A stretch of 64,000 nt of DNA, taken from NCBI RefSeq assembly GCF_902506655.1, contig NZ_LR734808.1, forward strand, positions 3,470,501-3,534,500, written 5' to 3'. Positions 42,805-53,400 of the stretch are shown here, piece by piece (the stretch's first letter is position 1; the number at the start of each line of letters is the position of its first letter). This DNA is from Marinoscillum sp. 108. Its GTDB lineage: Bacteria > Bacteroidota > Bacteroidia > Cytophagales > Cyclobacteriaceae. The translations under genes and the position numbers were made by a program. The notes under the pieces are model-generated. The model saw only the letters and a program-made list of their open reading frames with translations, ran no database searches and was not told the origin of the DNA.

Positions 42805-43722
42805 TTGGTGGAAGACTACAATAAGATTATAGAATCACTGGGGGTTCGCTTTATTAAAGCTAAGAATATTAATATTTTGAAGCCAGTGACCATTGAGAAT
42901 AACTATGACATAGAGAACTCATTGGTATTGGTAAACACCGGTCATCTTAGATTTGGGAAGGAAAAAGAGGTTTGCGGAGAGGGCGAAGTATTTTTTGTGC
43001 CGGGAGGCCGGCAGGTGACTGTTTCTTATGGCATCAATAACCCCATTAGCCTTTCAAAAGACGATTTTCTGAACAATAAGGAGCTTTATTTCCAAAGTTA
43101 TATAGAGAAAGCGGAGGCAGCTGACAGTTATAGCTACGTGTCATTTGAGGCCAAAGCATTTGATTCGGTGAACTTCTTTGCCTCTCTGGATATACCCCCC
43201 TTCAAAATTGTAGACTCAGGCAAGATCAGGTCGCTCATCAAAGGGATCAACGCCGAGGTAACCTCCAACTCACCCGGCAAAGGCCGGATAGTGAAGGTGA
43301 TGACCGAGCAGTTGGTAGTGGAGCTGATTCGCTACATTCTGAAGCAGGGACTCTTCGTGGAGCAGTTTGCCACCAACAGTACTTACTTCAAGGATCCACG
43401 CCTCATCGATATTTTTACCTTCATCAAAGAAAACCTGGGAGAGGATCTTTCCAATAAGGTGCTGGCCAATGTGGCCAATGTGTCTGAAGATTATGTAGGT
43501 CAGTATTTTAAAATGCTAACTGGCATCAATCCACAGGACTACATAGAGTACCAACGCATGGAGGAGGCCGTCAACTTGCTACGCACTTCTAAAATGAGTA
43601 TCAGGGAGATCGGTAAAGAAGTGGGTTATAAAGACACTGCCTATTTTTGTCGCCGCTTCAAAATGATGTTTGGCATACCTGCCGGTAAGATGAGAAGAAG
43701 AGAATCTCTGATTAACGTTTAG
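42805..43722 (+). CDS. AraC-family transcriptional regulator
   Basis: About 305 aa, starting at TTG 42805 or GTG 42808; no ATG is near. N-terminal cupin-like effector part with GEGEVFFVPGGRQV, then a C-terminal double helix-turn-helix (VSEDYVGQYFKMLTGINPQDYI, IREIGKEVGYKDTAYFCRRF). Its 3' end overlaps the convergent gene by 11 bases. Ligand unknown. Confidence 0.9.
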   Translation: MVEDYNKIIESLGVRFIKAKNINILKPVTIENNYDIENSLVLVNTGHLRFGKEKEVCGEGEVFFVPGGRQVTVSYGINNPISLSKDDFLNNKELYFQSYIEKAEAADSYSYVSFEAKAFDSVNFFASLDIPPFKIVDSGKIRSLIKGINAEVTSNSPGKGRIVKVMTEQLVVELIRYILKQGLFVEQFATNSTYFKDPRLIDIFTFIKENLGEDLSNKVLANVANVSEDYVGQYFKMLTGINPQDYIEYQRMEEAVNLLRTSKMSIREIGKEVGYKDTAYFCRRFKMMFGIPAGKMRRRESLINV

Positions 43723-44113
43723 AATTTTTTTTCACTTCGGTTTGACCTCCCATTTTTTTAGAGAGTATCATCGCCAGTTGGGTGCCTACAAATTGTATGG
43801 CAGCCAGAGTGACTTTTTCCATCAACAGCTTTTTCACACTAAACCCTTGGTCTACCTTGATCTGTTGAGGTTTGGCCACAGCTTTTTTGGCTGGTGTCGG
43901 CGGGTCAGCTAGTTTTTCCTCTTTAGTAAGGGCCCTGAACAGGGTGTATCCGGCAAGTACTACGCCACCGGAGATTAAGGAGATGATCACTACCTTCTTC
44001 ACCTGTGATTCAAAGTTTTCGGAAGCTTCCTCCAACTCATCCTTTAGCCGTGATTCTTTGGCTTCCAGCGATGATTTCTTCTTCATCCAGATTCCGGATC
44101 GTTTATTCTTCAT
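43712..44113 (-). CDS. Small membrane protein, unknown
   Basis: 133 aa from ATG 44113 (MKNKRSGIW). A coiled-coil-like charged start, one membrane segment (VVIISLISGGVVLAGYTLF) and an amphipathic end (LLMEKVTLAAIQFVGTQLAMIL). Overlaps the upstream holin-like gene by 11 bases, so the two form a unit. Confidence 0.68.
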   Translation of the reverse strand: MKNKRSGIWMKKKSSLEAKESRLKDELEEASENFESQVKKVVIISLISGGVVLAGYTLFRALTKEEKLADPPTPAKKAVAKPQQIKVDQGFSVKKLLMEKVTLAAIQFVGTQLAMILSKKMGGQTEVKKNSKR

Positions 44114-44456
44114 TTTGTTCGGCGATGGTTTCACTCAAATTGACAAACAGGGCCTCCAGCCATTTCTGAATTTTGTTGGATCTGAGCAGGAAGAAAATGA
44201 TCAGTAACATGACCAGGTAAAAACCTGCCACGATCAGATAGCCAAGGTGTGGGCTGTCCAGAATCATATTGAGATAGGCACTGAGGGCCATGGAAAGAAA
44301 GATCAGCAGGAATAGTCCGATGATAGCTATGGTAAGAAAGGCCACAAAATGTGCTAACAGCTTGGCCACCTGAGCGATGATTTCCAGCTTCAGCTTTTCT
44401 CCCTTGAGCCGGATATACTCAGACAATTTATCCACCAGCTTATTGATTACAGACAT
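44103..44456 (-). CDS. Phage-holin-like (Holin-X / DUF1469-type) membrane protein
   Basis: 117 aa from MSVINKLVDKL. Amphipathic helix, then two membrane segments (FVAFLTIAIIGLFLLIFLSM; LIVAGFYLVMLLIIFFLL). This is the chromosomal holin-superfamily type common in Bacteroidota, not part of a prophage here. Function unknown. Confidence 0.75.
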   Translation of the reverse strand: MSVINKLVDKLSEYIRLKGEKLKLEIIAQVAKLLAHFVAFLTIAIIGLFLLIFLSMALSAYLNMILDSPHLGYLIVAGFYLVMLLIIFFLLRSNKIQKWLEALFVNLSETIAEQNEE

Positions 44457-44523
44457 GTCGTAGGTGATTTTGGATGCGTAAGACAAATATATAATATCGC
44501 TTTACACCTAAATGTTTAAAGAA

Positions 44524-45726
44524 CTATTTATTTGATGTAAGTTCTATAGAAGGCACCTTGTGCTCGTAAGCCGCCATGTTTCTGCTTTTACTAAAATAAA
44601 TGAGGGTAAACGGAAGCAGGAAAAAGACAACCAGAATATACGCGAATGCGGTCACCTTATATTTGAGGGAGATAGCACCCAGCTTGTCCGACAAATAGAG
44701 CGGGATCCTGCTGAAAAGTGGAATAGTCAGAAAAATCAGCACCCCGATACTGTTGAACAGAAAATGAGCGATGGCTAAGCTGATGGCTGCTTCACTTTTA
44801 AACAGGGCGGCTAGCAGGGCGGTGATGGTGGTGCCCAGGTTGGCTCCCATGATGAACTGAAAGGCTCGCTTCAGCTTCACTTTGCCGGTAGCAGCCAGTG
44901 GCACAATGAGCGAAGTAGTGAGTGAGCTGCTTTGTATCACGGAGGTGAGCAGAAATCCCCACCCAAACGATTTGAAAGTATTTTGAAAGGCAATAGACTC
45001 AAACTTACTTTGGGCATTGCCAATGAGCTTATCGTAAAGGATATTCGAAATTTTCTTGACGATATAAAACAGCAGTACTACGGACGCAATCAACAGTACA
45101 AAGGGGCCAAACCAATTGATCAAGAGATTGCCTCCAATGTCGAGCCAGTGATAAATGGATAATTTACTCGGGAGCGTGTCCACCGCCGTGGGGGTGTGAA
45201 CCATAGAGGCAATGCCTGTGCTGAGCCTGCTTAGAAGCCCATAGCGGAGCTCCAGCGGAAAGAGGAGGACACAGGTGAGCACATTGAATATATCGTGTAC
45301 TGTACCCGCCGAAACCGCCTTTCTGAATTCGGCAGTCTTGGTCATATAGCTCATGGAGACGATGGTGCTGGTGAGTGTGGTGCCTATGTTGGCGCCCATT
45401 ACCACGGGTATGGCATTCTCCAGGGACACGGAGCCTGCTGCCACTGCTGCCACTGCCATGGATGTGGTGGTGGAGCTGCTTTGCAGGATAGCCGTACCCA
45501 GCAGGCCTATGAACAAGCCAATGGCAGGATTGGCAAAGGCCATATCGAAGAACTCCGAAAAACCGTTTCCAATCACCTGGAAGCTAAGCCCCAGCAGGTG
45601 AATGGAAACGAAAAATCCGAAAATGGCCAGTAATATACTGGTGATCCCCTTGATTGATTGGGAGGTCTTCATGTCCTGAGGACGATATGGTGTGCTTTTC
45701 GAAAGATTGTAGAACTTAGTTGACAA
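44524..45726 (-). CDS. Na/Pi cotransporter family protein (transport domain only)
   Basis: 400 aa. Two inverted copies of the Na_Pi_cotrans repeat with QSSS motifs (AILQSSSTTTSMA and VIQSSSLTTSL), membrane protein. It lacks the PhoU tail of the neighbour, which it overlaps by 11 bases. Probable phosphate import with sodium. Confidence 0.92.
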   Translation of the reverse strand: MSTKFYNLSKSTPYRPQDMKTSQSIKGITSILLAIFGFFVSIHLLGLSFQVIGNGFSEFFDMAFANPAIGLFIGLLGTAILQSSSTTTSMAVAAVAAGSVSLENAIPVVMGANIGTTLTSTIVSMSYMTKTAEFRKAVSAGTVHDIFNVLTCVLLFPLELRYGLLSRLSTGIASMVHTPTAVDTLPSKLSIYHWLDIGGNLLINWFGPFVLLIASVVLLFYIVKKISNILYDKLIGNAQSKFESIAFQNTFKSFGWGFLLTSVIQSSSLTTSLIVPLAATGKVKLKRAFQFIMGANLGTTITALLAALFKSEAAISLAIAHFLFNSIGVLIFLTIPLFSRIPLYLSDKLGAISLKYKVTAFAYILVVFFLLPFTLIYFSKSRNMAAYEHKVPSIELTSNK

Positions 45727-47440
45727 ATTCTTCCTGCCTTTTTAAGCTGCGTTCAGACTCTCCTGTAATGGCCTCAGATACGTTGATGACGTGATCACCC
45801 ACTTTCTCCATTGACTGGAAGAGGTCTTTGTATAAGGCACCCACCTGGATGTCATACTTTTTACTCTCCATTTGATGGATATGCTCTTTTCTGAGCTTAT
45901 TTCTAAAACTATCGATAGCAAGTTCCAGCTCCAGGGCTTTGTCAAGTGTGACGTGTGAGTAGTTACTGCTGAGGTTGGCAACCATATTGTGTATCGCCTC
46001 ATCCACCAGGGCAAACATTTCAAAGAGATTGGCTTTCTGCTTTTTAGTAAAACCAACTTTGTCATTTTGCTTGTTTTCGAAATCCTTAGACATCTGGAAG
46101 AACACATCACCAATTCTTTCCATGTCGTTGATGATACTCAGGAGGCTCACCACTCTGGTAGAGGTGGCAGAACTCAGACTTCCGTCAGATACACGGGCCA
46201 GGTATTTTGAAATCTCTTCTTCCAACTGGTCGGTGATTTCTTCGAATTTTCTCATCTTTTTGATGAGCTTTTTCTGCTTTTTCTCTTTTGGCTCAGAGAG
46301 CAAATCCTTCGCGGTATTCGACATTTTCACAATGACTTTACCGAAGGCTACGGTCTCTTTTTGTGCTTCTTCCAGTGAAAGCTCCGCCGTATTGAGCAGC
46401 CCTGTGCCGATGTACTCCAATCGGAATTCGTCTGCATCATCTCCTTTTGGCTTAATCACCCGGGTACAGATTTTTGCAATGCTCTTCACAAATCCCAACA
46501 GGAAAATAGTATTTAATACGTTGAAACAGGTATGGAAAAGTGAGAGTGCGATAGGCACTGACTCTGGATTGGTCTCTGGAGAAAGACCGGTCTGATAAAG
46601 CATGTAGCTGGATATGAGTCCCAAAAATGGTCCCATCACGAGGATGATCCAGGTAACTCCGAAGACGTTGAAAATAAAATGAGCAAATGCGGCTCGCTTG
46701 GCGTGTACATTTCCTACAATGGCTGCCAGGTTAGCGGTGATGGTTGTCCCGATGTTTTCACCTAATACCATGGCTGCTGCAAGTTCCAGCGGAATCCAGC
46801 CATTGTTGGCCATCACCAGGGTGAGTGCCATGGCAGCACTGGAAGACTGAACGATGACCGTCAGTAGCGTACCTATTCCTACAAATAAAATGATAGAGAG
46901 AAATCCCAGGTCAGAATACTGACTGAGAAAAGCCAGAATTTCCGGGTTTGATTTCAAATCCGGAACAGCATCTTTGAGATAGGCCAGTCCCAGGAAGAGC
47001 AGCGAAAAACCAATGAAAACTTCGCCCCACGATTTGATTCGGTCTTTGCTGAAAAAGAGCAATGGGAAGGCCAAACCTATAATCACCAGGGCGTAGGCTG
47101 AGATTTTCACCTTGAAACCCACAATGGAAATGAGCCAGGCAGTAACGGTGGTTCCGATATTGGCGCCCATGATCACACCGATAGACTCTACCAGTGAAAG
47201 TAACCCGGCGTTTACAAAGCTGACCACCAGCACTGTGGTGGCAGAGGAGGATTGCACCAATCCGGTGATGAGAAAGCCAGTGAGGACGCCTTTGAAGCGA
47301 TTGGACGTCATCGAGTTCAAAATTTGACGCATTTTGGAGCCAGCCACTCTTTGGATGGCTTCACTCATGATCTTCATGCCGTAGATAAAAAAGGCAAGGG
47401 AACCCAAGAGGTTCAGTCCATCCATTAATCCAAATTCCAT
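45716..47440 (-). CDS. Na/Pi cotransporter with C-terminal PhoU-like domain
   Basis: 574 aa from MEFGLMDGL; a start 9 codons earlier is possible. Two transport repeats (LVQSSSATTVLVV; VIVQSSSAAMALTL) then a PhoU-like helical domain from about residue 340. Phosphate transport or regulation. Divergent from a phosphate-porin-like gene. Confidence 0.92.
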   Translation of the reverse strand: MEFGLMDGLNLLGSLAFFIYGMKIMSEAIQRVAGSKMRQILNSMTSNRFKGVLTGFLITGLVQSSSATTVLVVSFVNAGLLSLVESIGVIMGANIGTTVTAWLISIVGFKVKISAYALVIIGLAFPLLFFSKDRIKSWGEVFIGFSLLFLGLAYLKDAVPDLKSNPEILAFLSQYSDLGFLSIILFVGIGTLLTVIVQSSSAAMALTLVMANNGWIPLELAAAMVLGENIGTTITANLAAIVGNVHAKRAAFAHFIFNVFGVTWIILVMGPFLGLISSYMLYQTGLSPETNPESVPIALSLFHTCFNVLNTIFLLGFVKSIAKICTRVIKPKGDDADEFRLEYIGTGLLNTAELSLEEAQKETVAFGKVIVKMSNTAKDLLSEPKEKKQKKLIKKMRKFEEITDQLEEEISKYLARVSDGSLSSATSTRVVSLLSIINDMERIGDVFFQMSKDFENKQNDKVGFTKKQKANLFEMFALVDEAIHNMVANLSSNYSHVTLDKALELELAIDSFRNKLRKEHIHQMESKKYDIQVGALYKDLFQSMEKVGDHVINVSEAITGESERSLKRQEEFVN

Positions 47441-47590
47441 AGTTTTTGTGTTTGGGGTAAAAAACATTGCAAAAGTACAACTCCTATGTTAACCAAATAT
47501 TAACTTATCGGGATGTTCTTGGTAAGTTTGATTTAACGATTTTTTAATATTGCCAATTATTTTTGACCTGATTTGAAAGAGAAGTATAGT

Positions 47591-48754
47591 ATGCGCGGTG
47601 TTTTTACGATTGTATTTTTTTTAGTTTGTTTGTTTTATTCGGAGTATGTACAGGCTCAGATCCCTATTGATGCCAGTTGGGGTAAGGGTATTAGGGTAGA
47701 GGCTAAGGATTCTTCTTTTTCTTTAAAACTGGGCTTAAGATTCCAAACCCTCTATGAGGGAGAAAAGTATCTGGAAAGCGGGAATTGGAATGAGCAGTTG
47801 CTGATCCGTAGATACAGACTGAAGTTTGATGGTTATGCCTTCAAACCCAATATCAAATACAAAATGGAGTTAGGGATTTCCAATCGCGATACTCGTTCGG
47901 GTGGTGTAGATGAAATAGGGCACACGGCTAATATCGTCCTTGATGCAGTGGTAAAGTGGGAGTTTACGCCTGGTGTTGAGTTATGGGTAGGCCAAACCAA
48001 ACTACCAGGAAACAGAGAGCGTGTGGTATCTTCTCAAAATATGCAGTTTGTGGATCGGAGTTTGGTCAACTCAAGGTTCAACCTGGACCGGGATATAGGG
48101 TTGCAGCTGCGTGCGGTTCAGGGTTCCGGTGTGGTATTCAGGGAGGCGTTCGCCATATCAATGGGTGAGGGTAGAGGTGTAGTCGTGGATAACCCGGACA
48201 ACGGTCGTCAGTATACTACTCGTCTGGAGGTTTTGCCCATGGGCTTGTTCAAGTCAAAAGGTGATTACGTAGGCGCGGATATAGAAAGACAGCCAAGCCC
48301 AAAGCTGGCGATTGGAGTGACCTATGATTACAACAAAAATACACCAAGGTCACGAGGTAACCTGGGCTCATTTTTGATGGATACTGACAATAATTTTATC
48401 TATTCAGACCTCTCTACATGGTTGGTAGATGCGGTATTCAAGTACCAGGGTTTGTCATGGAACGCAGAATATGCTCATCGATCTTCCTCGGATGAGGTGG
48501 CCGGATTTGGTTATGGAAAGGGTTTCGTGACGGCTTTAGGGTATGTATTTAAATCCAATTATGAGATTGCCGGAAGATATACCACAGTGGAACCAATAGG
48601 TGTCAATTCTTCCATTGGCGCGGCTGAAGAGTATACTTTGGGATTTTCTAAATACATCGTCGGACACTCCCTAAAGATCCAAAGTGACGTTTCTTACATG
48701 GATACCACCAATGATTATATTCGCTTTAGGGTTCAAATGGAGCTGGCACTTTAG
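47591..48754 (+). CDS. OprO/OprP-type porin
   Basis: 387 aa from ATG 47591 (MRGVFTIVFF), signal peptide ending YVQAQ. Beta-barrel protein with SLKLGLRFQTLYEG and regular short beta strands ending in a C-terminal aromatic-poor strand (IRFRVQMELAL). The family forms anion or phosphate-selective pores; the divergent Na/Pi genes support phosphate. Confidence 0.85.
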   Translation: MRGVFTIVFFLVCLFYSEYVQAQIPIDASWGKGIRVEAKDSSFSLKLGLRFQTLYEGEKYLESGNWNEQLLIRRYRLKFDGYAFKPNIKYKMELGISNRDTRSGGVDEIGHTANIVLDAVVKWEFTPGVELWVGQTKLPGNRERVVSSQNMQFVDRSLVNSRFNLDRDIGLQLRAVQGSGVVFREAFAISMGEGRGVVVDNPDNGRQYTTRLEVLPMGLFKSKGDYVGADIERQPSPKLAIGVTYDYNKNTPRSRGNLGSFLMDTDNNFIYSDLSTWLVDAVFKYQGLSWNAEYAHRSSSDEVAGFGYGKGFVTALGYVFKSNYEIAGRYTTVEPIGVNSSIGAAEEYTLGFSKYIVGHSLKIQSDVSYMDTTNDYIRFRVQMELAL

Positions 48755-48766
48755 CGTATCCCGGAC

Positions 48767-49960
48767 TCAGGCATTCAGCTCAGCGATAGTGAGCCAGGCA
48801 AACAGGCCCATGCCTGTTTTGAGCGCAGATTCATCAATATCGAACGTGGGGGTATGTACACCTGAGGTGATCCCTTTGGCTTCATTGCGGGTACCCAGCC
48901 GGTAAAAGCAGGCATCTACATGGTGTGAGTAAAAAGCAAAGTCTTCTCCTGCCAGCCAGAGATCAATCTCTTCCACGTTTTCATCCCCCATATAAGCTTT
49001 AGCAGCCTCTATGTTGGCCTGAGTATACTCAGGGTGATTCTTGAGGTGTGGATAGCCCTTCATGACCTGAAAGTCACATTGGGCACCCATAGATTCTGCG
49101 ATGCCTTCAGCCATTTTTTTCATTCGCACATGCGCCTCAGCTCTCCATTCCTCATCATAAGTGCGGAAAGTTCCTTCCACCTTTACTTCGTTTGGGATCA
49201 CATTGGTAGCGCCCAGTGCTTCCACCCTCCCGAAGGAAAGGACACTTGGGATTTTTGGGCTACAGTTTCTGCTGATGATCTGCTGTAGCGCCACAATGAT
49301 GTGACTGGTGATGAGTACCGGGTCTACGGTGTTTTCCGGCATGGCTGCATGCCCGCCTTTTCCAGTTACGGTGAAGTAGATCTCGTCAGCACTGGCCATG
49401 TACATGCCTTTTCTGAAACCTACTTTACCGGCAGGAATGAGCGGCATTACATGCTGTCCAAGTATTCTGTCGGGCTTTGGGTTTTCCAGGATTCCCTCTT
49501 TGATCAGGACAGAGGCTCCCCCGGGCAGTTTTTCTTCTCCGGGTTGGAAGATTACCTTGACCGTACCACTGTAGTGGTCCTTCAGTTCCTTCAGGATGCG
49601 AACAGCTCCCAACAAGGAGGAAGTGTGAACATCATGTCCACAGGCATGCATGACTCCTTCATTTTGAGATTTGTAAGACACTTCATTGGCCTCTATGATA
49701 GGCAGGGCGTCTATGTCCGCCCTCATCGCTACCACTTTTCCATTGTCTTCACGCCCTTTCAGCATGAAGGTGATACCGGTTTCGGCTTTGCGTTCAAAGT
49801 CCGTAATACCCATTTTCCTTAATTCTGCCTCTATAAAGTCAGCAGTCTCAAACTCCTGAAAAGAGAGCTCGGGATGACTGTGAAGGTGATGCCGAATGGC
49901 CTGGATGTCAGAAAAGTACGCTTCGGAAAGGGATTTGATTTTGGCAATGGTCTCAGTCAT
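48767..49960 (-). CDS. M20-family amidohydrolase (peptidase)
   Basis: 397 aa. Motifs: RADIDALP, HACGHDVHTSSLLG, GEEKLPGG, and a dimerisation domain in the middle with AMPENTVDP. Hydrolyses N-acyl amino acids or related amides with two metal ions. Overlaps the SPOR gene by 8 bases. Confidence 0.95.
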   Translation of the reverse strand: MTETIAKIKSLSEAYFSDIQAIRHHLHSHPELSFQEFETADFIEAELRKMGITDFERKAETGITFMLKGREDNGKVVAMRADIDALPIIEANEVSYKSQNEGVMHACGHDVHTSSLLGAVRILKELKDHYSGTVKVIFQPGEEKLPGGASVLIKEGILENPKPDRILGQHVMPLIPAGKVGFRKGMYMASADEIYFTVTGKGGHAAMPENTVDPVLITSHIIVALQQIISRNCSPKIPSVLSFGRVEALGATNVIPNEVKVEGTFRTYDEEWRAEAHVRMKKMAEGIAESMGAQCDFQVMKGYPHLKNHPEYTQANIEAAKAYMGDENVEEIDLWLAGEDFAFYSHHVDACFYRLGTRNEAKGITSGVHTPTFDIDESALKTGMGLFAWLTIAELNA

Positions 49961-50456
49961 AGTCTACACGGATTCTTTCTGGGATGAGCAATGCAAGGGG
50001 AAATTCGACTTTGAGTCTTTCGAAGACTTCATGGGCTTCCAGCCTGTTGATGTATTGACCGGCCTTTACCTTGTAACTGGGCTGGTAGTACTGTATTTGC
50101 GGGTCCAATTGCGGATCGATGGACATGGCCTTGTTCATGGCCTCTGTAGCCGCCTCCCGGTCGTTTCCAGTATATATCTGGATGGTGTACCCATCCACGT
50201 AGCGCTGAGCGCGATTATTGTTGATAATGATTTGATTCACACTGTCCAGCTCGGTTTTCAGATGCCCGGTAGGCAAGGTATTGTTGAGCTTGGGTGTTTC
50301 CGGTTCGGGTACTTCAGCTATTTCTTCACTGAGCGAAGGGCGCAGATAGGCCAGATCTTCTTTGTACACTTCCTCTGACGATGAGGGAACAGAGGAAGTT
50401 TTACACCCGACGAGGCCTATCAACAACAGACCGATTACGACTCGATGAGTATGCAT
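49953..50456 (-). CDS. SPOR-domain lipoprotein
   Basis: 167 aa. Lipobox LLIGLVGCKTSS. C-terminal SPOR-like repeat (YTIQIYTGNDREAATEAM, YKVKAGQYINRLEAHEVFER). SPOR domains bind denuded peptidoglycan, so it likely acts at the envelope. It overlaps the secA 3' end by 22 bases. Confidence 0.85.
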   Translation of the reverse strand: MHTHRVVIGLLLIGLVGCKTSSVPSSSEEVYKEDLAYLRPSLSEEIAEVPEPETPKLNNTLPTGHLKTELDSVNQIIINNNRAQRYVDGYTIQIYTGNDREAATEAMNKAMSIDPQLDPQIQYYQPSYKVKAGQYINRLEAHEVFERLKVEFPLALLIPERIRVDYD

Positions 50457-53400
50457 TTGTTGTTTTTTAGATCTTCTTCTACTGTTTTGTATTTGACGTC
50501 CTTTTTTACCGAGCCATCTCCATATTGTACAGTGACCCGGTCATTTCGTCCCGCTATTTTCACGGATTTGGCCGGTTCCACCTTCTCTGCTGGTGGTCGG
50601 TTGGCCTGTCCTCTGTTGAGCAGCGATCCGCTTTCTTCTTTGGACTCCTTGTAGTTGCGGGTGGCACGCTGATCTCTCGCTTCCTGCACCTGATTAGGGT
50701 CTTGAATCGGAATCTGCGCCTTCATCAGGAAGGAAGTACACTCTTCATTTACTTTTCCAAGAAACGATTTGAAAAGCTCGAAGCCTTCAAACTTGTAAAT
50801 GATCAATGGGTCTTTCTGCTCGTAGACGGCATTTTGAACCGACTGTTTCAGATCGTCCATTTCTCTCAGGTGCTCCTTCCAGGTCTGATCAATGATGGCC
50901 AGGGTAATCATTTTTTCCATGGCCCGGATCATCTCCACGCCTTCGGTCTCCACAGATTTTTCCAGATGCGCAGTGACACCTATCTGTTTTTTTCCGTCGG
51001 AGAAAGGCACGAGAATGTTCTGAACGGTAGCTCCCTTTTCCTTGTGGATCTGCTTCAGCAGTGGGAAGGCCCTCGAGGCAGTGAAAGCATTTTTATTCTT
51101 GTAGTGCTCTTTGGCTGCTGTGTAAAGTTTATCGGTCAGCTCATGCTCCATGTACTTGGTGAGCTCTTCCTGTGTGATGTGAAAGTCCAGTCCCAATACA
51201 CTGATGGCATTGAGTTTTAATCCATCCAGGTTGTTGTCGGCTTTAGCATTGAGTGCGATATCCTCACAGGTATCGAAGAGCATGTTGTTGATATCGAGCT
51301 CCAGTCGCTCACCATAGAGTGCATTTTTTCTGCGCTTATAAATGACCTCACGCTGAGAGTTCATTACATCATCATATTCCAGCAGTCGCTTTCTGGTGGC
51401 AAAGTTGTTTTCCTCCACCTTTTTTTGCGCCCGCTCGATGGACTTGGTGATCATGCTGTGCTGAATCACTTCGCCTTCCTGCAAGCCTAACCGGTCCATG
51501 ATTTTAGCCACTCTGTCACTCATAAATAAACGCATGAGGTTGTCTTCCAGACTGACGTAAAACTGGGAAGATCCGGGATCACCCTGTCGGCCAGCTCTAC
51601 CACGCAATTGCCTGTCCACACGGCGAGACTCATGTCTCTCTGTACCGATAATGGCCAGTCCACCTGCAGCTTTGGCTTCCGGGGTAAGCTTAATGTCCGT
51701 ACCTCTACCGGCCATGTTGGTAGCAATGGTTACCGTTCCGGGCTTTCCTGCTTCCGCCACAATGTCTGCCTCGCGTGCGTGCTGCTTGGCGTTAAGTACC
51801 TGATGATCAATGTTTTTGATCTTGAGCATCCGGCTGAGTACTTCGGAAATTTCCACGGATGTGGTACCTACCAGTATCGGTCGGCCCATTCCTCTCAGCT
51901 CCACTATTTCGTCTACCACGGCATTGAACTTCTCACGGATAGACTTATAAACCTTATCATTCCGGTCATCGCGGACAATCGGTCTGTTGGTAGGGATCAC
52001 AATTACGTCCAGCTTGTAGATGTCCCAAAGCTCTCCGGCCTCAGTTTCCGCTGTACCGGTCATACCAGCCAGCTTGTGGTACATCCTGAAGTAATTTTGC
52101 AGAGTAATGGTGGCGTAGGTCTGGGTGGCGTCTTCCACCTTCACGTTTTCCTTGGCCTCTATGGCCATGTGGAGCCCGTCAGAATACCGGCGGCCATCCA
52201 TTACACGACCAGTCTGCTCATCCACGATCTTCACCTTGCCATCAACCACGATGTATTCGGTATCTTTTTCGTATAGACAGTAAGCCCTCAGAAGCTGATT
52301 GATACTGTGTATACGCTGTGCTTTGATGCTGTAGTCCTGTATGACCACCTCTTTGCGCTTCAGCTTTTCGCTCTCATCCAGCTCGGTATCATTTTCCAGC
52401 TTGGCTACTTCATCTCCAATGTCCGGTAGAATGAAGAAAGTAGGGTCCTCACCTGATCCGGTGATCAGGTCGATTCCGTTTTCAGTAAGGTCTATGCTAT
52501 TGTGCTTCTCATCAATGGTGAAGTACAAAGGCTCATCCGCCTCGGGCATCATTTTCTGATTGTCCTGAAGGTAGAAGTTTTCTGTTTTCTGAAGAATGGC
52601 CCTGATACCGGTTTCGCTGAGGAATTTGATCAACGGCTTGTACTTGGGCAATCCTCTGTAGGCTCTGAAAAGTGGCAATCCACCTTCCGATTCTTTGCCT
52701 TCTTTGATGAGTTTTTTGGCCTGATTGAAATACTCAGATACCAGTTTCTTTTGAGCTTCTACGAGCTTATTGATCCGCGGCTTTAGTTCATAGAACTCGT
52801 GTTCGTCTCCTTTAGGGATGGGACCCGAAATGATCAATGGGGTTCTTGCCTCATCGATCAGGACAGAATCCACTTCATCCACCATGGCAAAATGATGCTT
52901 ACCCTGCACCAGCTCCTCGGGGCTGCGGGCCATGTTGTCACGGAGATAGTCAAAGCCAAATTCGTTATTTGTACCGTAGATGATGTCTGCCTGGTAGGCC
53001 TGTCTACGCTCAGGAGAGTTAGGCTGATGTCTGTCGATGCAGTCAATTTTCAAGCCATGAAACTGGAAAAGTGGCGCATTCCACTCCGCATCTCGCTTGG
53101 CCAGGTAGTCATTCACGGTTACCACATGCACTCCACGACCTGCCAGGGCGTTGAGGTAGGCGGGAAGGGTAGCCACAAGGGTCTTGCCCTCACCAGTGGC
53201 CATTTCGGCTACTTTGCCCTGATGCAATACAATACCACCAATCAGCTGCACATTGTAGTGAATCATGTTCCACTCCACGTCTGTGCCTGCGGCTTTCCAT
53301 TTATTGGCCCAGATGGCTTTGTCTCCATCTATCTTGATGTGCTCTTTATTGGCCGCCAGTTCTTTATCCATCATGGTGGCGGTCACCACCAGTTGTTTGT

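Noticed and set aside
44103-44456. Prophage holin
   Set aside because: No other phage genes nearby; this chromosomal holin-like family is common in Bacteroidota.
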